Positions 43,315-52,619 are shown, numbered from the stretch's first letter. The stretch is 64,000 nt of DNA from Chloroflexaceae bacterium (GCA_025057155.1 JANWYD010000003.1:62001-126000); one strand, 5' to 3'. The notes: a model not told the origin generated them from the letters alone. Numbers and translations: made by a program.

Positions 43315-44595
43315 ATGCAGCGCTGGAAGGTCAGTATTGGATGGCTCCTTTTCGTGACGGGCATGGCAGCAATGTTCCTGCGAGAACCGTCATTTTTCTT
43401 GGAGCCACGATTCTGGGCGGAGGAAGGCTTGCATTATTACGCTTATGCTTTTCAATATGCACATGGATCATTGTGGTATAAAGGCTTAATTAATATTCCA
43501 CAAGGTTATTTAGCCTTTTGGCCAATTATCGCCTCCGTTATTGCAGCCAACCTTGCTCCGATTGATCACGCGCCGCTTGTGACAACGCTGATGGCATTCC
43601 TGGTGCAACTCATTCCGTTGGGCTTGATCGTCTGGGGCGATGCGCCGCTCTGGGATTCGCCTTTGAGAAAAACCGCCGGAGTGCTTGTCGTCTTGTTAAC
43701 TCCATTAAGTGGTGAGATCTGGTTAAATACAATCAATAGTCAGTTCTATTTAGCTCTGGCGGCTGTACTGATCCTGATGGAACCGATCAAGAAGCGACCT
43801 TTATCAACATGGTTCTACAGGTTCATCCTGCTTCTCGCAGGCCTGACCGGTCCGGTGGCAAGCATGCTTGTTCCGGCTTATGGCATCGTGACGTGGTTGA
43901 CCAGGGAGCGAGAGCGTGGGATTCAGACAGCAATTCTTGGAGTCTGCGCCCTTCTACAAGCAGGACTATTGCTTCGTTTCAGCACAAGCGACCATATGGA
44001 TTTGCGTTTTGCCGGTCTAGGTCATAGTGGTCTGTTTCCATTGGTGTTTGCAATATGGACCCAGGGCATCGGCTTGATGATATTTGGATCAGAATGGATG
44101 CATCAAGTGGCATCCTGGATCGTTGCGGGATATCGAGCAGGTGACATCGCTATTGCGCTCACCTGGATCGGCTTGACAGCATTGACTGCTTCTTTGTTTT
44201 GGTGGCTGTCGGTGCGATTGACGGTTCGCGAACGTGTGGTATTCCTCGGGAGTTACGCTCTTCTAGTGGTATTCTCCTATATTGGTGCGTTATCTCGAGA
44301 TAAACTTAATATCGTCGTCGGCGTAGGAGAGCGGTATTTTTGGGTTCCTAACGCGATATTCGGTTTTCTGTTGATAAGGAATGGTCTTTTCTGGTCTGGA
44401 AACAAGTTTCGAGCGGTGTTTTGTTTCATCATATTATTCGTCATTCTGGCTTTTGGCGCTGTTCGATACCGATCGACGCTTATAATTGATCCTGAATGGC
44501 CAAAATGGCGCGCGGAAATTGCAGTTTGGCAAGATAACCCAGAATACAAAGTGAAAATATGGCCATCGGGTTGGGAAATTGAGTTGAAGAAGTGA
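43315..44595 (+). CDS. Polytopic membrane protein, AT-richer than its surroundings
   Basis: 426 residues, about ten membrane segments, ATG at 43315. The plan (FFLEPRFWAEEGLHYYAYAF in the first external loop, with acidic residues, then many spans) resembles membrane glycosyltransferases of the GT-C type, but I cannot name a family. Codon use and base composition differ from neighbours: many A/T third positions in a region where genes are GC-rich, suggesting horizontal transfer. It stands alone between a Uma2 gene and flavodoxin. Confidence 0.75.
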   Translation: MQRWKVSIGWLLFVTGMAAMFLREPSFFLEPRFWAEEGLHYYAYAFQYAHGSLWYKGLINIPQGYLAFWPIIASVIAANLAPIDHAPLVTTLMAFLVQLIPLGLIVWGDAPLWDSPLRKTAGVLVVLLTPLSGEIWLNTINSQFYLALAAVLILMEPIKKRPLSTWFYRFILLLAGLTGPVASMLVPAYGIVTWLTRERERGIQTAILGVCALLQAGLLLRFSTSDHMDLRFAGLGHSGLFPLVFAIWTQGIGLMIFGSEWMHQVASWIVAGYRAGDIAIALTWIGLTALTASLFWWLSVRLTVRERVVFLGSYALLVVFSYIGALSRDKLNIVVGVGERYFWVPNAIFGFLLIRNGLFWSGNKFRAVFCFIILFVILAFGAVRYRSTLIIDPEWPKWRAEIAVWQDNPEYKVKIWPSGWEIELKK

Positions 44596-44810
44596 GTGAT
44601 AAGACCAGGATCTTCTGGAAGCCAATCCGGCAGCAAACTGACCGGCTGGCGGTGGTCTTTCTTCTTGTCGTCGCGCTGCTCATAAGGTCGCACCGACAAC
44701 GCCGGCGCCAATGAGCGCAATTCGCATAGCTTAAGATTCTAGGGGTCTCACGACCTGGACAGCCTGGTGAGCTCCTGGAACTACTGGTGTCAGGCGTCGT
44801 TGCGGATTAG

Positions 44811-44852
44811 CCGGGGGAAGGGCGTGAACTGCGATCTACACCCTTCCCCCGG
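44811..44852 (-). terminator. Hairpin after the flavodoxin gene
   Basis: CCGGGGGAAGGG and CCCTTCCCCCGG form a 12-bp stem 6 bp downstream of the flavodoxin stop. No T-run follows. Confidence 0.55.
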
Positions 44853-44858
44853 GTGGGG

Positions 44859-45398
44859 TCAGGTTTGTGTTGCGAGCAGCGCCGGGTTGAGCTCGGCCAC
44901 AATCTGGGTCACCCAGGTGCGGATGCGCTCGCCGCTTAACTCAGTCTGATTGATCTCATCGAGGGCCAGACCGAAGAACATGCCATCCTCGACGCCTGCC
45001 GATTCGTAGAAGTCGTAGCCGTCAGTCGGCCAGCGTCCAATAATCGTTGCCCCACGCTCCCGCAGCTTTCGTCCCAGAATGCCCAGCGCATCCTGGAAGT
45101 TATCGGGGTAATCGCGCTGATCGCCACAGCCGAAGAGCGCCGCTGTGATGCCCTCAAAATCCAGGTCGTCGAGTTGTGGAAAGGCGTCGTACCAGTCGTC
45201 TTGCAGTTCGCCTACGTTCCAGGTGGGACAGCCGAGCAGCAGCACCCGATAGTTGAGTAACGGGCGCAGGTCCTCTTTGATGGCAGCAACATCGAAAACG
45301 TCAATCGGCGTACTGACCTGTTTGCGCAGCGTATCGGCAATATCGAGGGCTGCACCGCGGGTGTTGTCGGTCGAGCTTCCGTAGACAATGGCGATCAT
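44859..45398 (-). CDS. Flavodoxin (long-chain type)
   Basis: 179 residues from the ATG at 45398 (GGAGGATCCTGCT upstream). The FMN phosphate loop is YGSSTDNTRGAA (6-17); LLLGCPTWNVGELQDDWYDAF and ALFGCGDQRDYPDNF supply the isoalloxazine loops; the extra loop before the last strand makes it long-chain. Flavodoxin replaces ferredoxin as an electron carrier under iron shortage (well established). A near-match of the iron box lies about 100 bp upstream, consistent with derepression at low iron. Confidence 0.95.
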   Translation of the reverse strand: MIAIVYGSSTDNTRGAALDIADTLRKQVSTPIDVFDVAAIKEDLRPLLNYRVLLLGCPTWNVGELQDDWYDAFPQLDDLDFEGITAALFGCGDQRDYPDNFQDALGILGRKLRERGATIIGRWPTDGYDFYESAGVEDGMFFGLALDEINQTELSGERIRTWVTQIVAELNPALLATQT

Positions 45399-45494
45399 AG
45401 CAGGATCCTCCGTACGGATGGGCTTGTTCAACGATCAACTCTTAGACTGTCAAGCCGTCGGGGTTCGCGCAAAGGCTGGATAGACTATACAGGT

Positions 45495-45508
45495 TTCGTA
45501 TATACTAA
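45495..45508. promoter_or_regulatory. Putative iron-box operator 4 (TTCGTATATACTAA)
   Basis: One base off the perfect palindrome at 37590. On the minus strand it overlaps a possible promoter for flavodoxin: TTGTTA, 16 bp, TATAGT. It lies in the 382-bp gap 45399-45780; the rest of that gap shows no feature. Confidence 0.55.
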
Positions 45509-45780
45509 CAACTTAGGTATCTATTTACTAAATATTGTGATTCAACAACCTTCCTTCCTCGATCAACAGGGCTTGAGCAAAGCCGGTCTCCGGCGGCGGG
45601 GTGCGGAGCGGCTGCGCTGCCAGACAGGATCGGTTTTCGCAAACGCTCGGTCCGGGGCTCGCTCGCGTCGCATTGGCCCGGCGGTTTGACGCCGAGCCTG
45701 GAAGGACGTATCATCCCCTGGCAGGGAGGGCAAGGCCCCTCCAGTGAAGCCAGGATTTCGTTGTCGTGCGGCGCAGCCGA

Positions 45781-46392
45781 ATGATGCCAATCGTCATTGC
45801 CAATACCCGGCCCGAACACTTCGCGCAACTGGCGGCGCACCAGCAGCTCTGCTTTCCAACCATTCCCGCCGAGGACTGGATGACCGCCGAGCACTTCGCG
45901 GCCCACCTGCGCCTCTTTCCTGAAGGGCAGCACGTGGCCCTCGACGGTGAGCGCGTGGTTGCGCAGAGTTCTACTCTGCGCGTCAGCGCCGAACTGGCCT
46001 TCGCGCCCCACACCTATCGCCAGATCACCGGCGCGAATTTCTTCACCACCCACGATCCTGCGGGCGAGTGGCTCTATGGCGCTGATATGAGCGTGCATCC
46101 CGACTACCGGGGCCGGCGCATCTCCTCGATGCTCTACGACGCGCGCAAGGCGCTGATCCGCCGCCTGGGGCTGCGCGGCATGGTCGCGGGCGGCGCGCTG
46201 CCGGGCTATCACTCCTACGCCGGGCGCATGAGCGTCGAGGAGTATGTCGCCGAAGTGGTCGCCGGGCGGCTATTTGACCCTACGTTAACGACCCAGTTGC
46301 GGAATGGCTTTCAGGTGCGAGGCATCCTGCCGGGCTATCTGGGCGGCGGCGACCTGGTGGAAGATGCCACCTTGCTCGTCTGGGAAGCCTGA
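45781..46392 (+). CDS. GNAT-family acetyltransferase
   Basis: 203 residues. GADMSVHPDYRGRRISSMLYDARKAL is the acetyl-CoA-binding motif A of GNAT enzymes. Two consecutive ATG codons (45781, 45784) are candidate starts, both without a clear ribosome site; a GTG lies at 45766. The later part (GYHSYAGRMSVEEYVAEVVAG) is characteristic of a GNAT subgroup with unknown acceptor. It stands alone in orientation and context. Confidence 0.82.
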   Translation: MMPIVIANTRPEHFAQLAAHQQLCFPTIPAEDWMTAEHFAAHLRLFPEGQHVALDGERVVAQSSTLRVSAELAFAPHTYRQITGANFFTTHDPAGEWLYGADMSVHPDYRGRRISSMLYDARKALIRRLGLRGMVAGGALPGYHSYAGRMSVEEYVAEVVAGRLFDPTLTTQLRNGFQVRGILPGYLGGGDLVEDATLLVWEA

Positions 46393-46589
46393 GCGGCGTG
46401 TGAACACGATACCGCGGAGGATGCGGAGTCTGTTTGGGGCCGCGTATGGACACGCTTCGCGCGCCTCGATGACGACGGCTGATGTGTACAGGACGACCTG
46501 GTTCGCAAGGTCGGGTCCGGGGCTAGCGGGCTTCCCGCCTGTGAACCGGAGGGCTATTACAGGATTTGCCGGAGTTTGCACATAGGACT

Positions 46590-47609
46590 ATGAATCAACT
46601 ACAGGTGTGCCAGGCTGGCGATTTCTGCGCCGTCACCGACCTTGACGCCATCAGCCAGCACCTTGAAACCCCGGAAACGGTCGTCTGGCTGGATCTGGAG
46701 TCGCCAGGCAAGGATGAGATCGCCCTCCTGCAGCGGGAGTTCAACTTTCACCCCCTGGCGATTGAAGACGCGGTGCGCGACCACGAGCGCCCCAAGATCG
46801 AGCGGCACACCGACTACTACCTGCTCATCTTCTACGCCGCGTCGTACAACGGCGCGAATGGCGGATTGGCCGCAACCAGCGGTGCGAGTGGCCCCAACGA
46901 TGCCACGCGCGAGCCGCAGATTGACCTGCGGCAACTGAGTATCTTCGTCGGAAAGAACTTTATCGTGACCATCCGGCGCCAGCCGATCCCCCAGGTGGCT
47001 GAGACCATGGCCCGCTGGCGGATGCCGACGATGCCGCTGGGCAACTCCATTAGCAGTATTCTTTATGGTCTGCTCGATGCAATTGTTGATGATTATTTCA
47101 CTCTGATGGATCAGATCGCCGAATGGGTGGATGAACTGGAGGATCTGATCTTTAGCCGTGAACGCCAGGATGCCATCAAGGAGATCTTCGGCCTGAAGAA
47201 GGATCTGCTGCTGTTACGTCGCGTGGTCGCGCCGGAGCGCGATGTGCTCAACATCCTGCTGCGCCAGGAAGTGCCGATTGTGCAGCCCGGCGAGCTGGTC
47301 TACCTCCAGGATGTCTACGATCACCTGGTGCGGGTAACCGATAGCATCGATCTGTACCGCGAACTGCTCACCAGCGCGTATGACAGTTACCTTTCGATCC
47401 AGTCCAATCAACTCAACCAACTGGTCAAGACGTTGACCCTGGCTTCGATCATTTTGATGAGCGCCTCGCTCATCGCCGGCATCTACGGTATGAACTTCGA
47501 GAACATGCCCGAACTGGCCTGGCGCTGGGGGTATCCGATGGCTCTGGGGATGATGCTCGGCGTCGGGACGAGTCTGGCGCTCTTTTTCCGCAGCCGCAAC
47601 TGGTGGTAG
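46590..47609 (+). CDS. corA: CorA-family Mg2+/Co2+ transporter
   Basis: 339 residues. The large cytoplasmic N-terminal domain has FHPLAIEDAV and PKIERHTDYYLLIFY; the C-terminus has two membrane helices with the signature GIYGMNFENMPE between them. It is complete and canonical. Some CorA also carry Co2+ or Ni2+. An insertion of Gly/Ala/Ser-rich residues at about 88-105 is unusual but lies in a loop. The next gene begins within a few bases of its stop. Confidence 0.95.
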   Translation: MNQLQVCQAGDFCAVTDLDAISQHLETPETVVWLDLESPGKDEIALLQREFNFHPLAIEDAVRDHERPKIERHTDYYLLIFYAASYNGANGGLAATSGASGPNDATREPQIDLRQLSIFVGKNFIVTIRRQPIPQVAETMARWRMPTMPLGNSISSILYGLLDAIVDDYFTLMDQIAEWVDELEDLIFSRERQDAIKEIFGLKKDLLLLRRVVAPERDVLNILLRQEVPIVQPGELVYLQDVYDHLVRVTDSIDLYRELLTSAYDSYLSIQSNQLNQLVKTLTLASIILMSASLIAGIYGMNFENMPELAWRWGYPMALGMMLGVGTSLALFFRSRNWW

Positions 47610-47614
47610 TGGGT

Positions 47615-49177
47615 ATGCCTCTGCCGGCAGGGATGGCTTCGCCCTCCCACTTTGGGGAGCCGTCAGTGGAAGTCAACTTGCCCGTGGATCTGCTTATCAA
47701 CGGCGCACCGTGCGTCGGGACGACGGAACTCTCCGAGGGCCAGGCGGTCGAGTTCAGCGCCACGCCGCCGCCCGGCGCGACCCTGGCGCTGTGGGCGGGG
47801 GCCGCGCCGCTGGAGCCGTTTCTGCGCCCCGGAGAAGTCGCCTGGCGCTGGCGCTGGGCGGCTCCTCAGGCCGCCGGGACGTATCCGCTCCGCCTGCGGC
47901 TCGTCTGGTCCGATGGGCGGGTCGAGGAGCAGCGCTATCGCCTGCGGGTGCGGCCGGGCAAACTTGACCAGGAGCGCTACGAGGCCCTGTGCGCCGATCT
48001 CCAGCGCCTCAGGCGCGCCCTGGTAACTGCCTTGAGCGGCGGGGCCGAGCCGCTTGTCGCACGCTCGGCGGCTTTCCCCTGGCCTCCCGATCCGGTCGAG
48101 GAGTTTCACCGTCTGTCTGGCGCCGAGTTCGAGCGCTTCGCCGCCGCGGTCGAGCGTCTGGCCGCCCGCCCCCCCGACCGGCTGCGCCCCGCGTTGCGCC
48201 AGGTGCGGCTGGGCCAGCTCCGCTCGGCGGCGGGTCTGCGCGCTGTGCTTCACGACCGCGACACGGCGCTGATCAGCGCTTCGATAGCGGGCTACGACAG
48301 CTACGAGGCGCGTCTGCTGCGGGGACTGCTCGATGATCTGTCGCGCCGTCTGGAGACCCTGACGGCCGCCCTGGACCTCCCCGTTGCCCTGGCGGAGCGG
48401 GCCGGCGCCGTCCGCGCCCGCCTGCGCGCCCTGCGCGCCCAACCGTTCCTGGCCGGCGTGCCGCCGCTGGACGGTTATCGCGGCCCTACGCCCCGTCTCC
48501 TGCGCGACTCCGACTATCGTATCGTCCATCGCTTCTGGCGGCTGATGCGCCAGCAAGGCGAGGTGCGCTGGGAGGAGACGCCCCTGGCCGTTCCGGTCGC
48601 CGATCTGCCCCGGCTGTACGAGCGCTGGTGCGTGGCGCGGGTCGCCCTGACCTTGCTGGAATGGCCCGGCCATACCCTGGTCAGCCAGGCGCTGCTGGCG
48701 GAGGACGACGAGGGGCGGCCTGGCCTGACTGAAGACGAACCGCTGGTGGTGCTGGCGCGCCCCGACGGGAGCGAACTGCGCCTGCGCTACCATCCCCGCT
48801 ACCGGCCCTTCGCCGAGACCGGACGCCCTCCCCTGCCGGGGAAGCCATCCCTGAGCATCGGTTCCCTCGACCGGCACGTCCGTATTCCCGACCTGGGGCT
48901 GGAGATCTGGCGTCCCGGCGCGGCGCCGCGGCTGCTGGCGCTCGATGCGAAATATCGCCTCGACGCCGCCGGTGGCGTGCCCGCCGAGGCCCTGGCCGAG
49001 GCCTACAGCTATCTGGGCGGCCTTGGCGCGCCCGATGGCGCGCGCGCGGCCCTGGGCGTGGCGCTGCTCTACCCGGGGACCGGCGCGCCAGAATGCTACC
49101 CCAGCGGCGTCGCCGCGCTGCCCCTCCTGCCGGGCGCGACCACGGCGCTCACGGCCTGGCTCGCAGAGTTTCTTTAA
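47615..49177 (+). CDS. DUF2357/DUF524-type PD-(D/E)XK nuclease-like protein
   Basis: 520 residues. The N-terminal beta domain (about 15-115) and helical middle match proteins of the DUF2357 type. The C-terminal nuclease core is around residues 420-475: GLEIWRPGA, then LALDAKYRLD with Asp444 and Lys446, then EALAEAYSYL, the PD-(D/E)XK layout of McrC-related restriction proteins. Such proteins usually act with an AAA+/McrB-type GTPase; none is in the window. GTG codons at 47603 and 47609 are alternative starts. It follows corA by 5 bp, probably read through. Confidence 0.7.
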   Translation: MPLPAGMASPSHFGEPSVEVNLPVDLLINGAPCVGTTELSEGQAVEFSATPPPGATLALWAGAAPLEPFLRPGEVAWRWRWAAPQAAGTYPLRLRLVWSDGRVEEQRYRLRVRPGKLDQERYEALCADLQRLRRALVTALSGGAEPLVARSAAFPWPPDPVEEFHRLSGAEFERFAAAVERLAARPPDRLRPALRQVRLGQLRSAAGLRAVLHDRDTALISASIAGYDSYEARLLRGLLDDLSRRLETLTAALDLPVALAERAGAVRARLRALRAQPFLAGVPPLDGYRGPTPRLLRDSDYRIVHRFWRLMRQQGEVRWEETPLAVPVADLPRLYERWCVARVALTLLEWPGHTLVSQALLAEDDEGRPGLTEDEPLVVLARPDGSELRLRYHPRYRPFAETGRPPLPGKPSLSIGSLDRHVRIPDLGLEIWRPGAAPRLLALDAKYRLDAAGGVPAEALAEAYSYLGGLGAPDGARAALGVALLYPGTGAPECYPSGVAALPLLPGATTALTAWLAEFL

Positions 49178-49503
49178 TATGACGGCTGATGACTTTCTCG
49201 CTGACCTCAAGACCCAATCGGTGGAATCCTCCACTGTTTCGGCGCGGTTCTGAGGCAGGCCAGTACCTGCGTCCGTGCGTCGCTGTTGGGCCGAAGGATT
49301 GGCTGCGCCGGTCCTTCGCCCACGGCGGGCGAAAGCCGGTATGTGCTCGGATGAAGCGCCGGTCATCCTCTGTTCGCTGCGGTCTGCTATAGTATCACTG
49401 ACAACTCTGCACCTGTGTGGTTTGACGATCCGGCTGTGATGCATCCGTGTTTTGCACGCATGGCTTCGCCCTCCCCTGCTCCCCGCTACCGCGGAGTCGC
49501 TCT
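49178..49503. other. Intergenic region, nothing recognised
   Basis: About 326 bp between the nuclease-like gene and the EEP-family gene. No gene, hairpin or clear promoter. Confidence 0.4.
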
Positions 49504-50523
49504 ATGCACCCATCCCGTCGTCGCCTGACCCTGTGGCGTCTGATCCGTGACGTGACGCTGGCCCTCTATCCCCTGGCGCTGGTGCTGTTTGTCCTGGTGA
49601 CGCTGATCGCCCCGCAGCGGACAGGTGTGGTGGCCCTGGCCCAGGTGTTCGCCCATTACCTGTTTGCCGCCGCCCTGTTTCTTGTACCTCTGGCGCTGCT
49701 GCGGAACATGGTTACGTTACGCATGGCCCTGGCGGCTGCCAGCGTGACCTTTCTCCTGGTCTACCCCCCGGCGCTGAACTTCGCTCCGCCCCCGACAGGC
49801 GCCCGCGAGGTGACGGTGCTGGCCTGGAACCTCTACTTCAACCGTGTACCCGCTGAAGAGGTGCTGGCAGTGCTCGACGCGCGCCAGCCCGACGTGGTAG
49901 CCTTCCAGGAGGTGAACGCCCAGGCCCTGGGCGCGAATGCCGCGCTGGCGGCGCGTTTTCCCTACCAGGTTGTCCGCCCCGAACGCGATTCATTGGGAAC
50001 GGCCATCCTCAGCCGCTACCAGGTGCTCGAATCAGGCGTGTTTGAAGGTCCACAGGCGACCGAATTCGCCCTGCGGCTGGTCTGGGCGCGGCTGGACATT
50101 GATGGGCGTCCGGTGACGGTGGTCAATGCCCATCCGGTGCCGCCGCTGATCCGGGTTGATGGCTGCCGCCTGGTGTTCTGTTACAATACAGGCATCCGCG
50201 ATCGGCAGATCAGCGCCATCCGCGCCTTCATTGACGACCTGCGGGCGCGCACCGGCGACCCGCTGATCGTTGCCGGGGATATGAACGTGACCGAGCGCGA
50301 ACAGGCGTACTTCGACCTCTCCAACGGCCTGCGCGACGCGCATCGCGCCGCGGGGGTCGGCTTCGGCTTTACCTGGCGCCCGCGCGCCATCACGCTGCCG
50401 TTCGGGCTGATCCGCATTGATTACGTGTTCACGAACGACCTGGTTCAACCATTGGCCTTTGAGACCGACTGCACCTTTCGCGGCAGCGATCACTGCCTGA
50501 ATGTGGGGCGTTTTGGGTTGTAG
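49504..50523 (+). CDS. Membrane-anchored endonuclease/exonuclease/phosphatase-family protein
   Basis: 339 residues from the ATG at 49504 (GGAG eight bases upstream). Two or three N-terminal membrane segments (residues about 15-100) precede an EEP domain: VLAWNLYF, DVVAFQEVN with the metal-binding Glu, VVNAHPVPP, VAGDMN, and a C-terminal GSDHC. The active site would face outside, as in EEP proteins of this layout. The substrate may be a nucleic acid, phosphodiester lipid or sugar phosphate; not determinable. Confidence 0.87.
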   Translation: MHPSRRRLTLWRLIRDVTLALYPLALVLFVLVTLIAPQRTGVVALAQVFAHYLFAAALFLVPLALLRNMVTLRMALAAASVTFLLVYPPALNFAPPPTGAREVTVLAWNLYFNRVPAEEVLAVLDARQPDVVAFQEVNAQALGANAALAARFPYQVVRPERDSLGTAILSRYQVLESGVFEGPQATEFALRLVWARLDIDGRPVTVVNAHPVPPLIRVDGCRLVFCYNTGIRDRQISAIRAFIDDLRARTGDPLIVAGDMNVTEREQAYFDLSNGLRDAHRAAGVGFGFTWRPRAITLPFGLIRIDYVFTNDLVQPLAFETDCTFRGSDHCLNVGRFGL

Positions 50524-50530
50524 CATTGCG

Positions 50531-50950
50531 ATGCAGTTGCCATTCTTCGTCTACGGCACCCTGCGGCCCGGCGGGATCAGTTACCGGCAGTATCTGTTCG
50601 GGCGCACCAGCGCCGAAACCCCGGCTGTGTTGCGCGGGGCGGTCCTGTTTACCCCCGGGCCATTCCCGTTTCTCACCACTGTTCCCGAACTGGCGGCCCC
50701 CACCGATACGGTCCGCGGCGACCTGATCGCGGTTCACCCCGCCTTCTATCCGGAGACCCTGGCCGCCCTCGACCGGCTGGAGGGGTTCGTTGCCGGGCGG
50801 GCGACCAATCTGTACGAGCGAGTAGCTCTGGAAGTCGAGACGGCGGACGGCCTACGGCGGGCCTGGGTGTACGTCGCAGCGGAGCGCCCCCTGCGGCTCA
50901 TTCGCCAGGGGCGCATGCGCCGCGTGCCCGGCGGCGAGTGGCTCCTGTAA
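50531..50950 (+). CDS. Gamma-glutamylcyclotransferase-like (AIG2) protein
   Basis: 139 residues from the ATG at 50531, 7 bp after the previous stop. FVYGTLRPGG near the start is the substrate-binding loop of the GGCT fold, and LAALDRLEGF supplies the conserved Glu. It may cleave gamma-glutamyl amines or peptides. It is probably cotranscribed with the EEP-family gene. Confidence 0.85.
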   Translation: MQLPFFVYGTLRPGGISYRQYLFGRTSAETPAVLRGAVLFTPGPFPFLTTVPELAAPTDTVRGDLIAVHPAFYPETLAALDRLEGFVAGRATNLYERVALEVETADGLRRAWVYVAAERPLRLIRQGRMRRVPGGEWLL

Positions 50951-51013
50951 CGAGAATTCGGCTCGGCGGGGGCTTGGGGGCCGGCGGGGTCCGGAGTCTT
51001 CGGATTTTCACGG

Positions 51014-51210
51014 AAAGTGGCCAGGAGAGATTCCTGCATGTCCGCCCCCCTCCCAGCCTCCCTCCGTTGGGGGGAGGCGCCAGGCGCCCTCCCCCAGCGG
51101 GGGAGGGTTGGGGCACTGGGAAGGCGCCGCGCACCGATCCGATCCTGCCCTCCCCCAGCGGGGGAGGGTTGGGGAGGGGGCGGGTGGTTGTCGGAAAACG
51201 TAGTTCAAAA
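51014..51210. repeat. Degenerate hairpin element, copy 3
   Basis: The core hairpin CCCTCCCCCAGCGGGGGAGGG occurs twice about 65 bp apart, next to a CCTCCGTTGGGGGGAGG hairpin. The right end (ACGTAGTTCAAAAACCACT) only loosely matches the inverted ends of the other copies and the left end is not recognisable. It abuts the stop of the VWA-domain gene. Confidence 0.55.
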
Positions 51211-51215
51211 ACCAC

Positions 51216-52619
51216 TCACACCATCCGCAGCACGAGGCGCTCGACCGCCTCGGCCAGTTGCCGCAGGTTGCGGACTACGTGCACACTGTCGCAGAGCGGG
51301 AGATAGGCCGGCAGGTCGCTGTCGCCCGTGCCCCAGTCGCGGGGCGACTCGGGGGTGAACCAGATCACCTGGCGCGCGCGGGCCTTGATCTGGCGAAGAT
51401 GGGCCAGACCGGGGTCGCTGCGGTTGTTGCGCCCGTCGCCGAGAATAAGGACGGTGGCGCGCCGATCGAGCGTGTGGAGATGGTCGCGGATGAATTGTTG
51501 CAGCGCCGCGCCGAAATCGGTGGCGGTATAGGCGGCGTCAATGCGCCGCAGGACCGCGCTAACGGCCTCCGCCGGTCGCGCGGCGTGGAAGTCGGCGCTG
51601 ATGTCGTAGAGTTCGGCGATGTAGGCAAAGGCGCGCGCGCGGCGTATGTGGTCGTGCAGGGCGTAGACCAGGTGGAGCATGAAACTGGCGACCTCGCGCA
51701 TCGAGGCGCTGAGGTCGCAGAGGATCACCAGCCGCGGCGTCAGCCGGCGCCGGCGGCGGCGCAGGTCCACCGGCACGCTGGCGTAGCGCAGGCTGGCTCG
51801 CAGCGTGCCCCGGGGGTCGAGGGCGCCCCGGCGGTTGCGGCGACGCTGCAGGGCGGCGTGGGCGCGCAAACGGGCCGCGAGCCGGGCGACTTCGCGCCGC
51901 AGGGCGGCGCGCTCTTCGCTGTCGAGCAGGTGGAAGGGGCGGTCGAGGAGTTCCTCTCGCGGCAGAGGCGCATCTCGCCGGGTGGCGGCCCGCCGTTGCA
52001 TGCTGAGGGCCACGGCGCGCCCGATCTGGCCGGCCTGGGCCTCCTGGTTGAGCCGCGCGGTCCGGGCGATCGCTTCCAGCGCCTCCGCGCGCATCCCCGC
52101 GGCCCGCAAACGTTCCAGCAGCTCGTGCAGCAGCCCCTCCAGGCGCTCGAACTGCACCTCACGCAGCGCCCGCCGGGCCATCCACGGCTCGAAGAGCGGA
52201 GCGCTCACCTCGAGCTGGTCCACCCCTGCCAGCAGAGCATCCAGTTGCTCCCGGCGCAACGGCTCTCCGGCAATGATGGCAGTGAAGAGCCATGCCAGGG
52301 CGGGCGTGGGCGCCGCGGCAGCCGCCTCTACAACGGCCCGGCGCAGATGCTCGCGCTCCGCAGCGCTCAATGCGCCATCGTCGTCGGGCGTGACAAGGGT
52401 GACGCCGTTGCCGCCGAAGTAGAGCGGAAACAGCCGCTCGAAGACCGGCAGATCGGCACGCTCCTTCACCAGCGTGGCGCGCAATGCTCTACGCAGCAAC
52501 CCTTGCTCGGCCACCCCGGTATGCTCCAGCGCGCGCAGGGCGTCAATGCTCTCCGCTACGCTGACCCGCAGGCCCGCCGCGCGCAGGGCGGCGATGAACT
52601 CGAGGATGCGTTCGTCCAT
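51216..52619 (-). CDS. VWA-domain protein of the CoxE type
   Basis: 467 residues from the ATG at 52619. Residues 1-290 are helical and very Arg/Ala-rich; residues 295-465 are a von Willebrand A domain with the MIDAS motif DLSASM at 302-307, followed by DFGAALQQF and LILGDGRNNR. CoxE-type proteins work with a MoxR/CoxD AAA+ ATPase in metal-centre or complex maturation. No such ATPase is adjacent here. It diverges from aguB. Confidence 0.85.
   Translation of the reverse strand: MDERILEFIAALRAAGLRVSVAESIDALRALEHTGVAEQGLLRRALRATLVKERADLPVFERLFPLYFGGNGVTLVTPDDDGALSAAEREHLRRAVVEAAAAAPTPALAWLFTAIIAGEPLRREQLDALLAGVDQLEVSAPLFEPWMARRALREVQFERLEGLLHELLERLRAAGMRAEALEAIARTARLNQEAQAGQIGRAVALSMQRRAATRRDAPLPREELLDRPFHLLDSEERAALRREVARLAARLRAHAALQRRRNRRGALDPRGTLRASLRYASVPVDLRRRRRRLTPRLVILCDLSASMREVASFMLHLVYALHDHIRRARAFAYIAELYDISADFHAARPAEAVSAVLRRIDAAYTATDFGAALQQFIRDHLHTLDRRATVLILGDGRNNRSDPGLAHLRQIKARARQVIWFTPESPRDWGTGDSDLPAYLPLCDSVHVVRNLRQLAEAVERLVLRMV

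Noticed and set aside
47663-49444. Open frame of 593 codons on the minus strand opposite the nuclease-like gene
   Set aside because: Gln/Arg/Gly-rich low-complexity shadow; the plus strand has a coherent domain layout and follows corA closely.
51060-51185. Repeated GC-rich units considered as a CRISPR array
   Set aside because: Only two copies, each a self-complementary hairpin, with irregular spacing and no cas genes; they belong to the hairpin element family.
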